DNA of 64,000 nt, from the NCBI RefSeq assembly GCF_003814745.1, contig NZ_RKRD01000001.1, positions 1,116,001-1,180,000 of the forward strand. Reading direction: 5' to 3'. Shown piece after piece: positions 30,286 through 39,749 of the stretch (its first letter is position 1; every line of letters begins with the position of its first letter). The notes beneath the pieces were generated by a model, which saw nothing but the letters and a program-made list of their open reading frames with translations, did no database searches and had not been told where the DNA came from. The stretch comes from Hydrogenoanaerobacterium saccharovorans (lineage in GTDB: Bacteria; Bacillota; Clostridia; Oscillospirales; Ruminococcaceae). The translations under genes were made by a program, and so were the position numbers.

Positions 30286-33150
30286 TTGTTTGATTTTGGG
30301 AATGCTAACACTGGACAAAAAAGAGCAATAACAGCAGTTAATGGGCCCGTTCTTATTATTGCAGGCCCCGGAACAGGTAAAACATTTACTCTTGTGCAAC
30401 GAGCTGTTTATATGATTCAAGAAAAAGGTGTAAAACCTGAGCAGATTCTAATAGCAACTTTTACTGATAAAGCTGCTAAAGAGCTTGTTACTCGAATTAC
30501 AAATGAACTACTTGAAAGAAATATAGCTGTTAATATCAAAGAAATGTATATAGGAACATTTCATTCTATTTGTCTAAGATTTATAAAAGAACATATTGAA
30601 TACACACGAATTAGAAAAAACTACAGAACTTTAGATGATTTTGACCAAACATATACTGCTTTTCAAAATATTTCTCGTTTCAGAAACATAGAAAACTTTG
30701 ACATTGCAATTACTGTAAAAGGTGCTTGGCGGCAATCACAAGAAATTTGCAGATATGTAAACAATCTTTCTGAGGAACTAATTCTTGCTGATGATTTAAA
30801 AGGAGACGATGATCCTGCTATATCAGCGCTTGGAGATATTCTTAGTGTTTACAATTGCATTCTTAATACAAATAATATAATCGATTTTGCTGGTATACAA
30901 ACAGAAGCATATTACTTATTAAAAACCAATCCCGAAGTATTAGAAGAATTACAGAGTAAAATTAAATATTTAATGATTGATGAATATCAAGACACAAACT
31001 TTATACAAGAGCAAATTGTTTTTACTCTTGCAGGGAAAGAAGAAAATATTTGTGTAGTTGGCGATGATGATCAAGGCCTTTATCGTTTTAGAGGGGCCAC
31101 AATAAGAAACATTCTGGAATTTCCAACTAAATTCACAGAAAAAGATTGTAAGGTTATACCACTGACTATCAACTATCGTTCAAATAGCGAAATAGTAGGT
31201 TTTTATAATAAATGGATGACAACCACCTCTGGTGCAAAGTTTAGGTTTGATTGGGACAAATACAGGTTTGATAAAAGGATAATAGCAAGTAAAAGCTCTC
31301 AGTTAAATGGTTCGGCGGTTATCAAGATTTCCGCTGAAGATGATGAGGATGAATGGCACGAAAGTATTTTGCACTTCATTAACACATTAAAAGACTGTGG
31401 AAAACTGAAAGACTTAAATCAAATAGCCTTCCTGTTTCAATCGGTGAGAAACCAAAAAGCATTAGACTTAGCACGTTATCTTGAAAAAAATGGTGTAAAT
31501 GTATATTCCCCTCGTTCCGATATGTTTTTTGAGCGGGGTGAAGTTAAACTAATACTCGGAGCATTACTATTGACATTTCCACAATACGTGGCTAGGCTTG
31601 AACAGAGGAACTTTGATTTCACCGATGAAAACCTTTGCCAATATTACGAGTCGTGTATCAGAACCCTCAATGACTACCTACAAAAGAACGAATGCCGTCC
31701 GCTTCTGACATGGATAAGAGGACGTGGAAAGACTCATTTCAATTTAACAAAGAATACCGACTATGGCCTTACAGGATTGATATATCAGATGTTTGAGTTT
31801 GCTCCATTTACATCAATTTTAGACACTGAACTTGGTTCCGGCGTAATTGATTTACGCCCTGCAAGGAACATTGCAAAGCTGACAGAGATAATTGGAAAGT
31901 ATGAATACTTACACCGAGTAGAAGTATTGACTCCTAAAAAGATAGAAAAGGATATTATACTTTTCTTTAATATGTATTTGCGATTTCTATTTAACGGTGG
32001 TATTGATGAATATGAGGATGACTCTGAATATGCTCCAAGTGGTTGTGTATCATTTCTAACTATCCATCAATCAAAGGGGATGGAGTTCCCTATAGTAATT
32101 GTAGGGTCACTTTCTAATAATCCAAGAAATAGGCATGATAATATTTTAACTGAAATTACTGAAAAGTACCATAAACGTCCTTCATATGAGCCGCTTGACC
32201 GGATTAAGTACTATGATTTTTGGAGATTATACTACACCGCTTTTTCGCGGGCGCAAAACCTATTGGTTCTCACAGCAAATGAGAAGACACGGGAGCCGAG
32301 CAAATACTTTAGCGAGTGCTATTCTTCGCTTAAAAGCAACACAGATTCAGCATTTAATATACAAGAATTTGACTTTGAAGAAATTAAAAATGTGAACATA
32401 AAGGAAGTATATTCATTTACTTCACACATATCTGTTTATGAGACTTGTTCTCTACAATACAAATTTTTTAAAGAACTTGGATTCACCCCTATAAGAGTAG
32501 GTGCAACGTTGTTTGGTCAGTTGGTTCATCAGACGATAGAGGATATTCACCGTGCAGCTTTACGCAAAGAAGCACATCTTATCACTAACAATAACATACA
32601 GCAGTGGCTTTTAAGCAATTACACCACGCTATCTAAAAGTGAGCACACATACTTGGGTGAACCTCAGATTATGGCTGCGCTAAAACAAGTGTGCAGATAT
32701 GCAGAAAGGCAAAACGGCGACTGGAGCAGGATACAAGAAGCCGAGGTTGAAGTTAGTCTTTTGAAACAGGATTACATAATTGAGGGAACCATTGACTTGA
32801 TTCGTGGCGAAGGTGACACCGTGGAGTTGGTCGACTTCAAGTCTGAGAAAAAACCGGATATATTCAAGGATGTTGAAAAGCTAGAACATTATAGGAAACA
32901 GCTTCAAGTATATGCACACTTGGTCGAGAAAAAGACAGGACATACTGTTAGTAAGTTACATATTTACTATACGGGGGAGGAAGATAGCAATCCGCAGATA
33001 ACATTCCCATCTAATAGAGGTGCCATTGATTCAACCATCCAAGAGTTTGACAACATTGTGCAAAAAATCAAGAAGAAGGATTTTTGTACTAAGGCCACGT
33101 CACAGATAACCTGTAACAACTGCGACTTTAGATTTTATTGCAAAAACTAA
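30286..33150 (+). CDS. UvrD-type helicase fused to AddB/Cas4-like nuclease
   Basis: The 954-residue protein combines a superfamily 1A helicase with a C-terminal nuclease. Helicase motifs: I AGPGTGKT (26-33), II MIDEYQDTN (about 230), III GDDDQGLYRFRGA, IV TINYRSN, V SFLTIHQSKGMEFPIVIVG (about 588), VI YTAFSRAQ (about 649). The nuclease has EGTIDLIRG...VELVDFKSE (about 828-850). Four cysteines for an iron-sulfur cluster are split around it: ETC-SLQYKF near 718 and C-x2-C-x5-C at the end (TCNNCDFRFYC). The domain order recalls AddA/AddB and plasmid helicase-nucleases. The TTG start is followed 18 nt after the stop by mod and then res, so a joint defence role with the restriction-modification genes is likely but unproved. 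Confidence 0.85.
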   Translation: MFDFGNANTGQKRAITAVNGPVLIIAGPGTGKTFTLVQRAVYMIQEKGVKPEQILIATFTDKAAKELVTRITNELLERNIAVNIKEMYIGTFHSICLRFIKEHIEYTRIRKNYRTLDDFDQTYTAFQNISRFRNIENFDIAITVKGAWRQSQEICRYVNNLSEELILADDLKGDDDPAISALGDILSVYNCILNTNNIIDFAGIQTEAYYLLKTNPEVLEELQSKIKYLMIDEYQDTNFIQEQIVFTLAGKEENICVVGDDDQGLYRFRGATIRNILEFPTKFTEKDCKVIPLTINYRSNSEIVGFYNKWMTTTSGAKFRFDWDKYRFDKRIIASKSSQLNGSAVIKISAEDDEDEWHESILHFINTLKDCGKLKDLNQIAFLFQSVRNQKALDLARYLEKNGVNVYSPRSDMFFERGEVKLILGALLLTFPQYVARLEQRNFDFTDENLCQYYESCIRTLNDYLQKNECRPLLTWIRGRGKTHFNLTKNTDYGLTGLIYQMFEFAPFTSILDTELGSGVIDLRPARNIAKLTEIIGKYEYLHRVEVLTPKKIEKDIILFFNMYLRFLFNGGIDEYEDDSEYAPSGCVSFLTIHQSKGMEFPIVIVGSLSNNPRNRHDNILTEITEKYHKRPSYEPLDRIKYYDFWRLYYTAFSRAQNLLVLTANEKTREPSKYFSECYSSLKSNTDSAFNIQEFDFEEIKNVNIKEVYSFTSHISVYETCSLQYKFFKELGFTPIRVGATLFGQLVHQTIEDIHRAALRKEAHLITNNNIQQWLLSNYTTLSKSEHTYLGEPQIMAALKQVCRYAERQNGDWSRIQEAEVEVSLLKQDYIIEGTIDLIRGEGDTVELVDFKSEKKPDIFKDVEKLEHYRKQLQVYAHLVEKKTGHTVSKLHIYYTGEEDSNPQITFPSNRGAIDSTIQEFDNIVQKIKKKDFCTKATSQITCNNCDFRFYCKN

Positions 33151-33168
33151 ATACGAAGGAGTTTTAAT

Positions 33169-35046
33169 TTGAATCAGCAATTAAATATCGAGAGCTATGA
33201 GTTTGAAAAAAAGAAGCCTATAAAAGGTTTCCCAGAACTTCACTGGACGGGCAAACGCCCTTTTAAGTCTACGCAATACTTTCCTGCACAGCTTAGAGAG
33301 AAGTATGGCGAGGACAAAGATGGCTGGATAAATAAGATATTTTGGGGCGACAACCTTCAAGTTATGAGCCATATGTTGAAAGAATATCGAGGAAAGATTG
33401 ATTTAATTTACATAGACCCTCCCTTTGACTCTAAAGCTGATTATAAAAAGAAAATTAAGCTTAAAGGTAAAGCAGTTACAAATGATTCAACTTCATTCGA
33501 AGAAAAACAATATGGAGATCTATGGACAAACGATGAGTATTTGCAGTTTATGTTTGAACGAATAGTATTGCTAAAAGAATTACTTACAGCAAGTGGTTGT
33601 ATATATTTACATTGCGATTATCATAAGTCTCACTATTTGCGCATTATACTTGATGAAGTCTTTGGAAATAGCAATTTTGTCAATGAAATTATTTGGCAAA
33701 AAACAACATCGCCCAAAGCACAATCTTTACAGTTTTCCAACGCACATGATACGATTTTTATATACTCGAAAAGCACAGATTTTATTTTTAATAAACAGTA
33801 TACACCATATGATGAAAGCTATATAAATTCATTTTATCGTTACACTGACGAAGATGGGAGAAGATATAGAATCTCAGATTTTTCTCAGAACGGTGCTGGT
33901 GAAGGAAAGTTCTTTGGTGAGCTTTTTATTTCGCCAGCACCAGGCAAGCACTGGATATGGGGACAAAATAGAATAGATCAGGGCATGAAAGAAAACAGAA
34001 TTGTAATATCAAAAAATGGTATTCCAGGACTGAAGCGATATTTAGATGAAATGCCAGGCAATCCTTTGAGAGATATATGGAATGACATTAACGGTCTAGG
34101 ACCCCAAGGAAGTGAATTGCAAGATTATCCAACGCAAAAGCCAGAGGCATTGTTAGAAAGAATAATCAAATCTTCATCAAATGAAGGAGATTTAGTTTTT
34201 GACTGCTTCATGGGTTCTGGCACTACACAAGCTGTTGCTATGAAGCTGGGAAGACGCTTTATAGGAGCTGATATTAACCTTGGTGCCATCCAAACAACAG
34301 CCAAGCGCTTAATCAATGTGGCGAATGAACTAAAAAGCCAAGAGGACAAGTATACTGGTTTTGAAGTTTATAACGTTAATAACTATGATTTTTTTAGAAA
34401 CCCCCTAGAGGCCAAGGAACTTATCATCTCTGCTCTTGAAATACAAAAGTTCGATGCAGGAAGCGTCTATGACGGCGAACTGGATGGGCGTATGGTGAAG
34501 ATTATGCCGGTTAATAGAATTGCCACTAAAGCAGACTTAGAGGAACTAAAGGCCAATCTTCCATATAAGACTTTTGAGAAGCGAAAGGAGGAAAATTCAT
34601 CTGTACCTGTTGAACGCATTACACTTGTTTGTATGGGGCATGAACCTGACCTTAAGGCATCTTTAGAGCAGGAATTGTCAGAATATAAACTAGATATAGA
34701 AATAGTGGATATTCTCCGTGATAAGGCTGTACTACAATTAAAAAGAGAAGCAGAGTCCAATATTATTATTGAAAACGGTAAACTGATCATCAAAGAATTT
34801 TACCCTATGAACCTTTTGCAGAAACTGAGTTTGCAGAAGGAATATGTAGAGGATTGGAAGCAATTGGTGGAGTCTGTGATGATCGATTGGAATTATGACG
34901 GTGCTGTTATGGAGCCAAAAACGATTGACTTGCCAGATAAGAATGAGTTTGTAAGTGGCGAGTATGATATTCCTTCCGATGCGGGAAAGATTAAAGTGAA
35001 AATCACTGATTTGCTGTCAGAGTCTTTGGAAGTCGAGGTGGGATAG
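33169..35046 (+). CDS. Type III-like DNA N6-adenine methyltransferase (Mod)
   Basis: The 625-residue protein is a beta-class methyltransferase: motif IV YIDPPFDSKADY at about 82-93 comes before motif I FDCFMGSGTTQAVA at about 343-356. The length and order match Mod subunits of type III restriction systems (and the related large methyltransferases), which methylate one strand of an asymmetric site and specify the target. The central region (about 150-300) would hold target recognition. The TTG start has AAGGAG before it. The res gene begins directly after its stop. Confidence 0.88.
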   Translation: MNQQLNIESYEFEKKKPIKGFPELHWTGKRPFKSTQYFPAQLREKYGEDKDGWINKIFWGDNLQVMSHMLKEYRGKIDLIYIDPPFDSKADYKKKIKLKGKAVTNDSTSFEEKQYGDLWTNDEYLQFMFERIVLLKELLTASGCIYLHCDYHKSHYLRIILDEVFGNSNFVNEIIWQKTTSPKAQSLQFSNAHDTIFIYSKSTDFIFNKQYTPYDESYINSFYRYTDEDGRRYRISDFSQNGAGEGKFFGELFISPAPGKHWIWGQNRIDQGMKENRIVISKNGIPGLKRYLDEMPGNPLRDIWNDINGLGPQGSELQDYPTQKPEALLERIIKSSSNEGDLVFDCFMGSGTTQAVAMKLGRRFIGADINLGAIQTTAKRLINVANELKSQEDKYTGFEVYNVNNYDFFRNPLEAKELIISALEIQKFDAGSVYDGELDGRMVKIMPVNRIATKADLEELKANLPYKTFEKRKEENSSVPVERITLVCMGHEPDLKASLEQELSEYKLDIEIVDILRDKAVLQLKREAESNIIIENGKLIIKEFYPMNLLQKLSLQKEYVEDWKQLVESVMIDWNYDGAVMEPKTIDLPDKNEFVSGEYDIPSDAGKIKVKITDLLSESLEVEVG

Positions 35047-37665
35047 ATGGCAAAAATTTATGGAGATGAATTTTCGTTCTACAACCAACTTTGTTACTAC
35101 TATACTATAAACTGTCGTAAGATCCGACGAAACTATAAGGATATTACGAAAAAATTCTTAGATTACAACGACAAAAAATTTAATCCATCCGCTTTCCTAC
35201 GCAAGCCACAATTTGAAGCATTGGAGATGTATATCTTCATTAAAGAGTTTATGAATAACGCCCAAGTATATGAAATGTTCAATTCTTGGAGAAAGAGAGA
35301 AGGCAAATTTTCCGATGCTTCATACTATTCAATTACGAATGGTCAAACCAGGATAGGCGACGTTCAAACAGAAGAACAAACAAAAGCTCTTTTCAAGCAG
35401 ATGAAGAAAGTCGCCGAAAACTATCCGAACTACATCTATGCTCTAACAATGGGACTTGGCAAAACTATACTTATGGCTACTTGTATTTTCTACGAGTTTT
35501 TGCTTGCGAATAAGTACCCTAAAGACGAGCGCTTTTGTCACAATGCGCTTGTGTTTGCACCGGATAAAACTGTTTTGCAATCATTAAAGGAAATAGTAAC
35601 TTTTGATAAATCTCTTGTCCTTCCTCCCGAATATGCAAGGGTGCTGGACGCAAACATTAAAGTCCACTTTCTTGAAGACACAGGAACTACATTGAACACC
35701 TTGGATAACTCTTATTTTAATATAATTATCTCAAACACACAAAAGATAATTGTAAAGAAGAAGCACAAGGAAGATAACGCTACAGATAAGTTATTTAAAA
35801 TGTCAAACTTATTGGAAACAGTCTATGGTGTTGATAACGAGTTGGATAATGATTCGGACTTGATGTTTAATCAGCGTTTTCAAAAACTCTGCCGTTTATC
35901 ACAAATTGGCGTTTATGTTGATGAAGCTCATCATATGTTTGGTAGTGAGCTTGAAAAATCTTTGCGCAGCAATGCAACTCAAACATCTTTAAGAAGTACA
36001 ATAAATCTTCTTGCCAAAGATATGAGTACATACGGAACTTCTGTAGTAGGATGTTATAACTACACCGGAACGCCATATGTTAAAAATCAGCTGCTTCCGG
36101 AAGTTGTATATGCATATGGACTTAAAGAGTCCATTATTAATGGATACTTAAAAGAAGTTGATATTAAAGGCTTTGAAAATGTAAAAAATCAAGAATTTTT
36201 AAGAGCTGCCATCACAAACTTTTGGAACAAATACAGCGACAAAACATATGAAGGACTTTTACCTAAATTAGCTATTTTTGCTTCTCGGATTGAAGAAGTT
36301 GAAACCGAAGTGCGTCCAGCTGTAGAAAAAATCTTAGCTGACCTTGGTATCCCTCTTTCAAAAATTTTGGTGAATGTAGGAGACGCATCGGTAACATCAA
36401 GTGACGACATCCGAAACTTTTACAACTTAGATGTAGCTGGTAGCGAAGGAAGTAAAAAACAATTCATCATTCTTGTTGAAAAAGGCCGTGAAGGATGGAA
36501 CTGCCGCTCTCTATTTGGAGTTGCATTATTTAGAAGCCCAAAGTCAAAAATATTTGTATTACAGGCAACCATGCGCTGCTTAAGAAAAATAACTGATGAG
36601 CAGCAAGTCGCATCTGTATACCTCTCCAAGGAAAATTTTGATACTTTAAATGATGAGCTGAATAAAAACTTTAACGTGGAGATAAAAGACTTAAAAGACT
36701 CATCAGCTAAGAAAAAGGTTCCATATAAGGTTAGAGTTTTACCTCCGCCAAGGTACTTAGCTGTAAAGTCAATTAAACACGAATATTCTTTAACGAAAAA
36801 AGAATACTCTAATCCAATTAATTTCAAAGTATCTGAATTAGATACTGAGAAATACAAGGCCTTTATTTATGAAAAAGCAGGATTGGCTAGAGACATGTCC
36901 GTTAAGACTTCTGATGCAGATGAGTATCGTGAAAAGGCTAAATATAGTGCACTTTCATTGGCTGCTGAAATATCAAGGTATCTCAACATATCTCCATTGC
37001 TTGCATCAAAAATTTTGAAAGAGTCAGTGGATGGAATAGAAATCGTTCTTAAAATGGTCAATCAATATAATGACGTGTTGAACGATGTAATTATACCAAC
37101 TATATTTAACACTCTTTTTGAAGTCAAATGCTCAGTTGCGACAGAAGACAAAAAGCTCTTGTTGTTAAAAGAACCTCAAGGCGCTGGTTACTACGAATTT
37201 AAGGGGCTTCCTGAACTTGTAGTAACTAACAAAGACGCAAATATACTAAAATTTGCTGATAAAAGTTTTCATGCTGATACTTATTGCTTTGACTCGAATC
37301 CTGAAAAAGAATGTTTCTGGCAGTACATTACTAGCGATAAAGTTAAAGAAATCTATTTTACAGGAATGTTCACTAGCAATCAAGGAGACTTGTCAATACA
37401 ATACTATGACCCAGAATCTCGAAGAATTAGGCATTACTATCCTGATTTTTTGGCTAAAATGGACGATGATACTTATCAGCTTATTGAAGTTAAAGGTGAC
37501 AACAAAATTGACGATATAGTAGTCAAAGCTAAAGCAGATGCAGCCCATGAACTGGCAGTGGAAAGTGACATGAAATACGTTATTTATGCAGGGAGCACAT
37601 TGATGTCGACTAACGTACTTGAAGGTACTTATTCTAAGCAAGAACAATTATTAGAAGAAAATTAG
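35047..37665 (+). CDS. Type III-like restriction subunit (Res), helicase-nuclease
   Basis: The 872-residue protein has a superfamily 2 helicase core: Walker A in TMGLGKTILMA (about 136), DEAH in VYVDEAHHMFG (about 291), the SxTGTP-like YNYTGTP segment (about 338), and motif VI in REGWNCRSLFGVALF...QATMRCLR. Near the end PDFLAKMDDDTYQLIEVKG (about 798-816) gives the PD-(D/E)xK nuclease. This is the plan of type III Res, which translocates and cuts unmodified DNA together with Mod. It is somewhat shorter than EcoP15I Res. The ATG abuts the mod stop (TAGATG), so the two are co-translated. Confidence 0.88.
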   Translation: MAKIYGDEFSFYNQLCYYYTINCRKIRRNYKDITKKFLDYNDKKFNPSAFLRKPQFEALEMYIFIKEFMNNAQVYEMFNSWRKREGKFSDASYYSITNGQTRIGDVQTEEQTKALFKQMKKVAENYPNYIYALTMGLGKTILMATCIFYEFLLANKYPKDERFCHNALVFAPDKTVLQSLKEIVTFDKSLVLPPEYARVLDANIKVHFLEDTGTTLNTLDNSYFNIIISNTQKIIVKKKHKEDNATDKLFKMSNLLETVYGVDNELDNDSDLMFNQRFQKLCRLSQIGVYVDEAHHMFGSELEKSLRSNATQTSLRSTINLLAKDMSTYGTSVVGCYNYTGTPYVKNQLLPEVVYAYGLKESIINGYLKEVDIKGFENVKNQEFLRAAITNFWNKYSDKTYEGLLPKLAIFASRIEEVETEVRPAVEKILADLGIPLSKILVNVGDASVTSSDDIRNFYNLDVAGSEGSKKQFIILVEKGREGWNCRSLFGVALFRSPKSKIFVLQATMRCLRKITDEQQVASVYLSKENFDTLNDELNKNFNVEIKDLKDSSAKKKVPYKVRVLPPPRYLAVKSIKHEYSLTKKEYSNPINFKVSELDTEKYKAFIYEKAGLARDMSVKTSDADEYREKAKYSALSLAAEISRYLNISPLLASKILKESVDGIEIVLKMVNQYNDVLNDVIIPTIFNTLFEVKCSVATEDKKLLLLKEPQGAGYYEFKGLPELVVTNKDANILKFADKSFHADTYCFDSNPEKECFWQYITSDKVKEIYFTGMFTSNQGDLSIQYYDPESRRIRHYYPDFLAKMDDDTYQLIEVKGDNKIDDIVVKAKADAAHELAVESDMKYVIYAGSTLMSTNVLEGTYSKQEQLLEEN

Positions 37666-37832
37666 ATTACGTATTATTTTTCTCAAGTACCCAACACACA
37701 ATTATATTATTTTTAAATTATTCACGAGTACTTAGCCGGATTTTGAAGATACAAATAACAAGATGGTATTTATAGATACACAAAAAGTACACAGTAATGC
37801 AAGAAAATGGCATAAATAAGCCATTTAATAAT

Positions 37833-37857
37833 GGTTCAAATCCCTAGCTCTCCGCCA
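37833..37857 (+). other. tRNA-Ser 3' end fragment, candidate attR
   Basis: The segment reads GGTTCAAATCCCTA (T loop and 3' side of T stem), GCTCTCC (3' acceptor strand), G73 and CCA. G73 and a GGAGAGC partner fit tRNA-Ser. The bases just upstream (AATGG) do not restore the T stem, and no D or anticodon arm is present, so only the 3' end of the gene is here. A terminator follows at once, as after a real tRNA. This is what tRNA integration leaves at the far end of an element. The intact tRNA is not in the window. Confidence 0.7.
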
Positions 37858-37860
37858 AAA

Positions 37861-37893
37861 ACCCGCATAAACATTATGTTTATGCGGGTTTTT
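37861..37893 (+). terminator. Terminator behind the tRNA-Ser fragment
   Basis: ACCCGCATAAAC (37861-37872) and GTTTATGCGGGT (37878-37889) form a perfect 12-bp stem with a 5-nt loop and a T tail. It was probably the original terminator of the tRNA gene. Confidence 0.85.
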
Positions 37894-37963
37894 AAAGTTA
37901 TCTCAAAGTTGAAAGCTAGTTTGTATTTACTGCAGCTACCAAATTAAATATTGGATGTAAGGA

Positions 37964-38137
37964 ATGAAAAAATTGGAATTGCCAACAATTAGCACAGAGT
38001 ATTTAAAAGAATTAATGTACACTATATTACTTCCCAGTTTTTTTAAAATAATAATGGCAACAGCAGTACCAATAATCGTGGCAAGCATAGTATTAGCAAT
38101 CATAAGAAAAAAAGTAGGTCAAGAAATGTTAGATTGA
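37964..38137 (+). CDS. Small single-span membrane peptide (57 aa)
   Basis: The ORF starts at ATG 37964 behind GTAAGG and ends at TGA 38135-38137. The product has one strong membrane helix (FFKIIMATAVPIIVASIVLAII) and a short basic tail (RKKVGQEMLD). It is unrecognised. The next ORF begins with a TTG overlapping its stop codon, suggesting a coupled pair. It lies between the tRNA fragment and its decayed second copy, so it may be left over from an earlier element. Confidence 0.4.
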   Translation: MKKLELPTISTEYLKELMYTILLPSFFKIIMATAVPIIVASIVLAIIRKKVGQEMLD

Positions 38138-38298
38138 TTTCAGAATTCTTTATTAAGATTGTAACTCTTGCAATTATCGGGATTACAGCAACAACCACAA
38201 TACAAAATATAACTATCAGCCCTACACCAAAACCTGATATGGTTGAAAGCAGCAATCCTTTTGAAGAACCTAATATAGTCGATGGTAGTAACCCCTAG
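38134..38298 (+). CDS. Small secreted or membrane-anchored peptide (54 aa)
   Basis: The frame opens with a TTG (38134) overlapping the previous stop (TTGA) and ends at TAG 38296-38298. The product has an N-terminal hydrophobic helix (FIKIVTLAIIGITATTTI) and a Pro/Glu/Asn-rich tail (PTPKPDMVESSNPFEEPN). No ribosome site of its own is seen, so it depends on coupling. The last codons run into the decayed tRNA-end copy. Could be a chance ORF. Confidence 0.3.
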   Translation: MISEFFIKIVTLAIIGITATTTIQNITISPTPKPDMVESSNPFEEPNIVDGSNP

Positions 38299-38312
38299 TT
38301 CTCCGCTTAAAA
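38283..38312 (+). repeat. Decayed second copy of the tRNA-Ser end
   Basis: Aligned with 37833-37862 without gaps, about two thirds of the bases agree, including CCCTAG-TCTCCGC in the middle, and the match continues into CGCATA of the terminator stem. It may be an old attachment site from an earlier insertion. Confidence 0.4.
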
Positions 38313-38408
38313 GATTCGCATAGATACTTATTAAAATTTACTTACTGTTCAATAATTTTAATAAAATTTGATACAATACTGGAGTAGCTTAAAAAGGAGG
38401 TAATTAGT

Positions 38409-39479
38409 ATGAATTTTTTTAACACGCGAAAGTATTTTGCTCCTATTTTTATATTTATGTTATTATTGTTTGTTACTTCCTGCGCCCGCAATAAGCAAGA
38501 AAATATTTCATCCAATGAAAGTTCCTCACGCCAATCTTCTTCGTCTGCATCTGCATCAGATGAAATGGCAAGTGTCACGGGGATTGTAATGGATGCCACT
38601 ATGAATAAAATTATGATTAATGCAGACGGTGAGGAGTATTTTTTCGGCACAGAAGGGGCAACGGTTATTGCTCTTGACGGGATTTTGATTGATGACCAAG
38701 CTACCGTTTATTATTCTGCCGCCGAGCCTAAAAATGCGCTTAAAATTGATGTTATAAAAAACGGAAAAAATCATCACTCTGACTATCAGGTTTATGAGGT
38801 CAAAGGTACAGCTCCATCCATTCAAGGGGCAAAGTGGGATAATATGGTTTCTCAACGCAAAGAATCTACGAACTTTGCCCAAAAATACCGTGATCTTGTA
38901 TATGTTAATTTGAATCCGAATGAAAAGGCAGTGTTTTTAACCTTTGATGACGGACCTGATGCAACGAATACTTTAAGCGTTATGAATACACTTATTAAAA
39001 AGAAGGTTGGTGCAACGTTCTTTTTTACAGGTGAAAACATTAAGAATAACAGTGCTGTTGTAAAAAAGGTGCATGAAAACGGTTTTGCAATAGGGCTACA
39101 TGGTTACGATCATACATCGTTGGGGGTATTAAAGGATAATGAAGTGAAAGCTCAACTTAACAATACAAACGATCTTCTTGAAAAAATTACAGGTGAACGT
39201 ACAAACTTAATGCGCCCGCCGTACGGTGATATAAATGATTCCACTATTGAGATAATAGGGCAGCTAAAACAAAAGATATACTTGTGGTCACTTGATACAC
39301 TTGATTGGGCACAAAGTGACAAAGAAGAGATTTTGCGAAATATAAAAGAAAATCTGCGCCCGGGCGACATTATCTTGATGCACGCCTCTTATGGAAAGTC
39401 ATTTTCTGCTGAAATCTTACCCGAAGTTATTGATTATATTAAGACACAAGGATATGAACTGAAAGCGTTACCTAAATAA
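38409..39479 (+). CDS. Lipoprotein polysaccharide deacetylase (NodB/CE4)
   Basis: The 356-residue protein is exported as a lipoprotein (hydrophobic helix, then LFVTSC at the lipobox). A Ser-rich linker and a small beta domain (about 50-110) follow. The NodB domain has TFDDGPD (about 178), HGYDH metal-binding His pair (about 230), RPPYGD (about 268) and LMHASYG (about 323). Such enzymes deacetylate peptidoglycan GlcNAc or other surface N-acetyl sugars. AAAGGAGG precedes the ATG. The gene stands alone. Confidence 0.9.
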   Translation: MNFFNTRKYFAPIFIFMLLLFVTSCARNKQENISSNESSSRQSSSSASASDEMASVTGIVMDATMNKIMINADGEEYFFGTEGATVIALDGILIDDQATVYYSAAEPKNALKIDVIKNGKNHHSDYQVYEVKGTAPSIQGAKWDNMVSQRKESTNFAQKYRDLVYVNLNPNEKAVFLTFDDGPDATNTLSVMNTLIKKKVGATFFFTGENIKNNSAVVKKVHENGFAIGLHGYDHTSLGVLKDNEVKAQLNNTNDLLEKITGERTNLMRPPYGDINDSTIEIIGQLKQKIYLWSLDTLDWAQSDKEEILRNIKENLRPGDIILMHASYGKSFSAEILPEVIDYIKTQGYELKALPK

Positions 39480-39583
39480 AAAGCTTAAAAAAGAACTTGT
39501 GATTATGCAAACACCTAAACTTCCCTATCTTTGCTCATAATTTTGCAGCGATTAACATTAGTTTTATGATATCGGAAAACGCC

Positions 39584-39618
39584 AAAAAAGCGGCTCTCAC
39601 TTCACCAGTGAGAACCGC
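39584..39618 (-). terminator. Terminator of the 18-aa peptide unit
   Basis: On the minus strand GCGGTTCTCAC (39618-39608) and GTGAGAGCCGC (39600-39590) pair with one G-U pair around a 7-nt loop, followed by six Ts (39589-39584). Confidence 0.85.
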
Positions 39619-39646
39619 AGCTACGCTAAGTAAAAAATATCTCTAT

Positions 39647-39703
39647 TTAGTTACAAGCGCCGAAGCACTTGCTAAGGAATGCAAAAATATCAGAAAAACA
39701 CAT
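39647..39703 (-). CDS. 18-residue Cys-containing peptide
   Basis: The ORF encodes MCFSDIFAFLSKCFGACN. Evidence that it is real: a perfect AAGGAGG (39721-39715) 11 nt before the ATG, a TGT-TATAAT extended -10 (39758-39750), and a strong terminator 30 nt after the stop, giving a transcript of roughly 160 nt with nothing else in it. The peptide is amphipathic with three cysteines. I know no family for it. It could be a signalling peptide, a small membrane-active peptide, or the ORF of a dual-function small RNA. Confidence 0.55.
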   Translation of the reverse strand: MCFSDIFAFLSKCFGACN

Positions 39704-39749
39704 AATTTTTGGTACCTCCTTATAGTATTTGTCTTGCAAGAACAAACTC

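Noticed and set aside
37740..37860. Complete tRNA or tmRNA gene
   Set aside because: Only the T loop to CCA can be assigned; no acceptor 5' strand, D arm or anticodon arm is found upstream.
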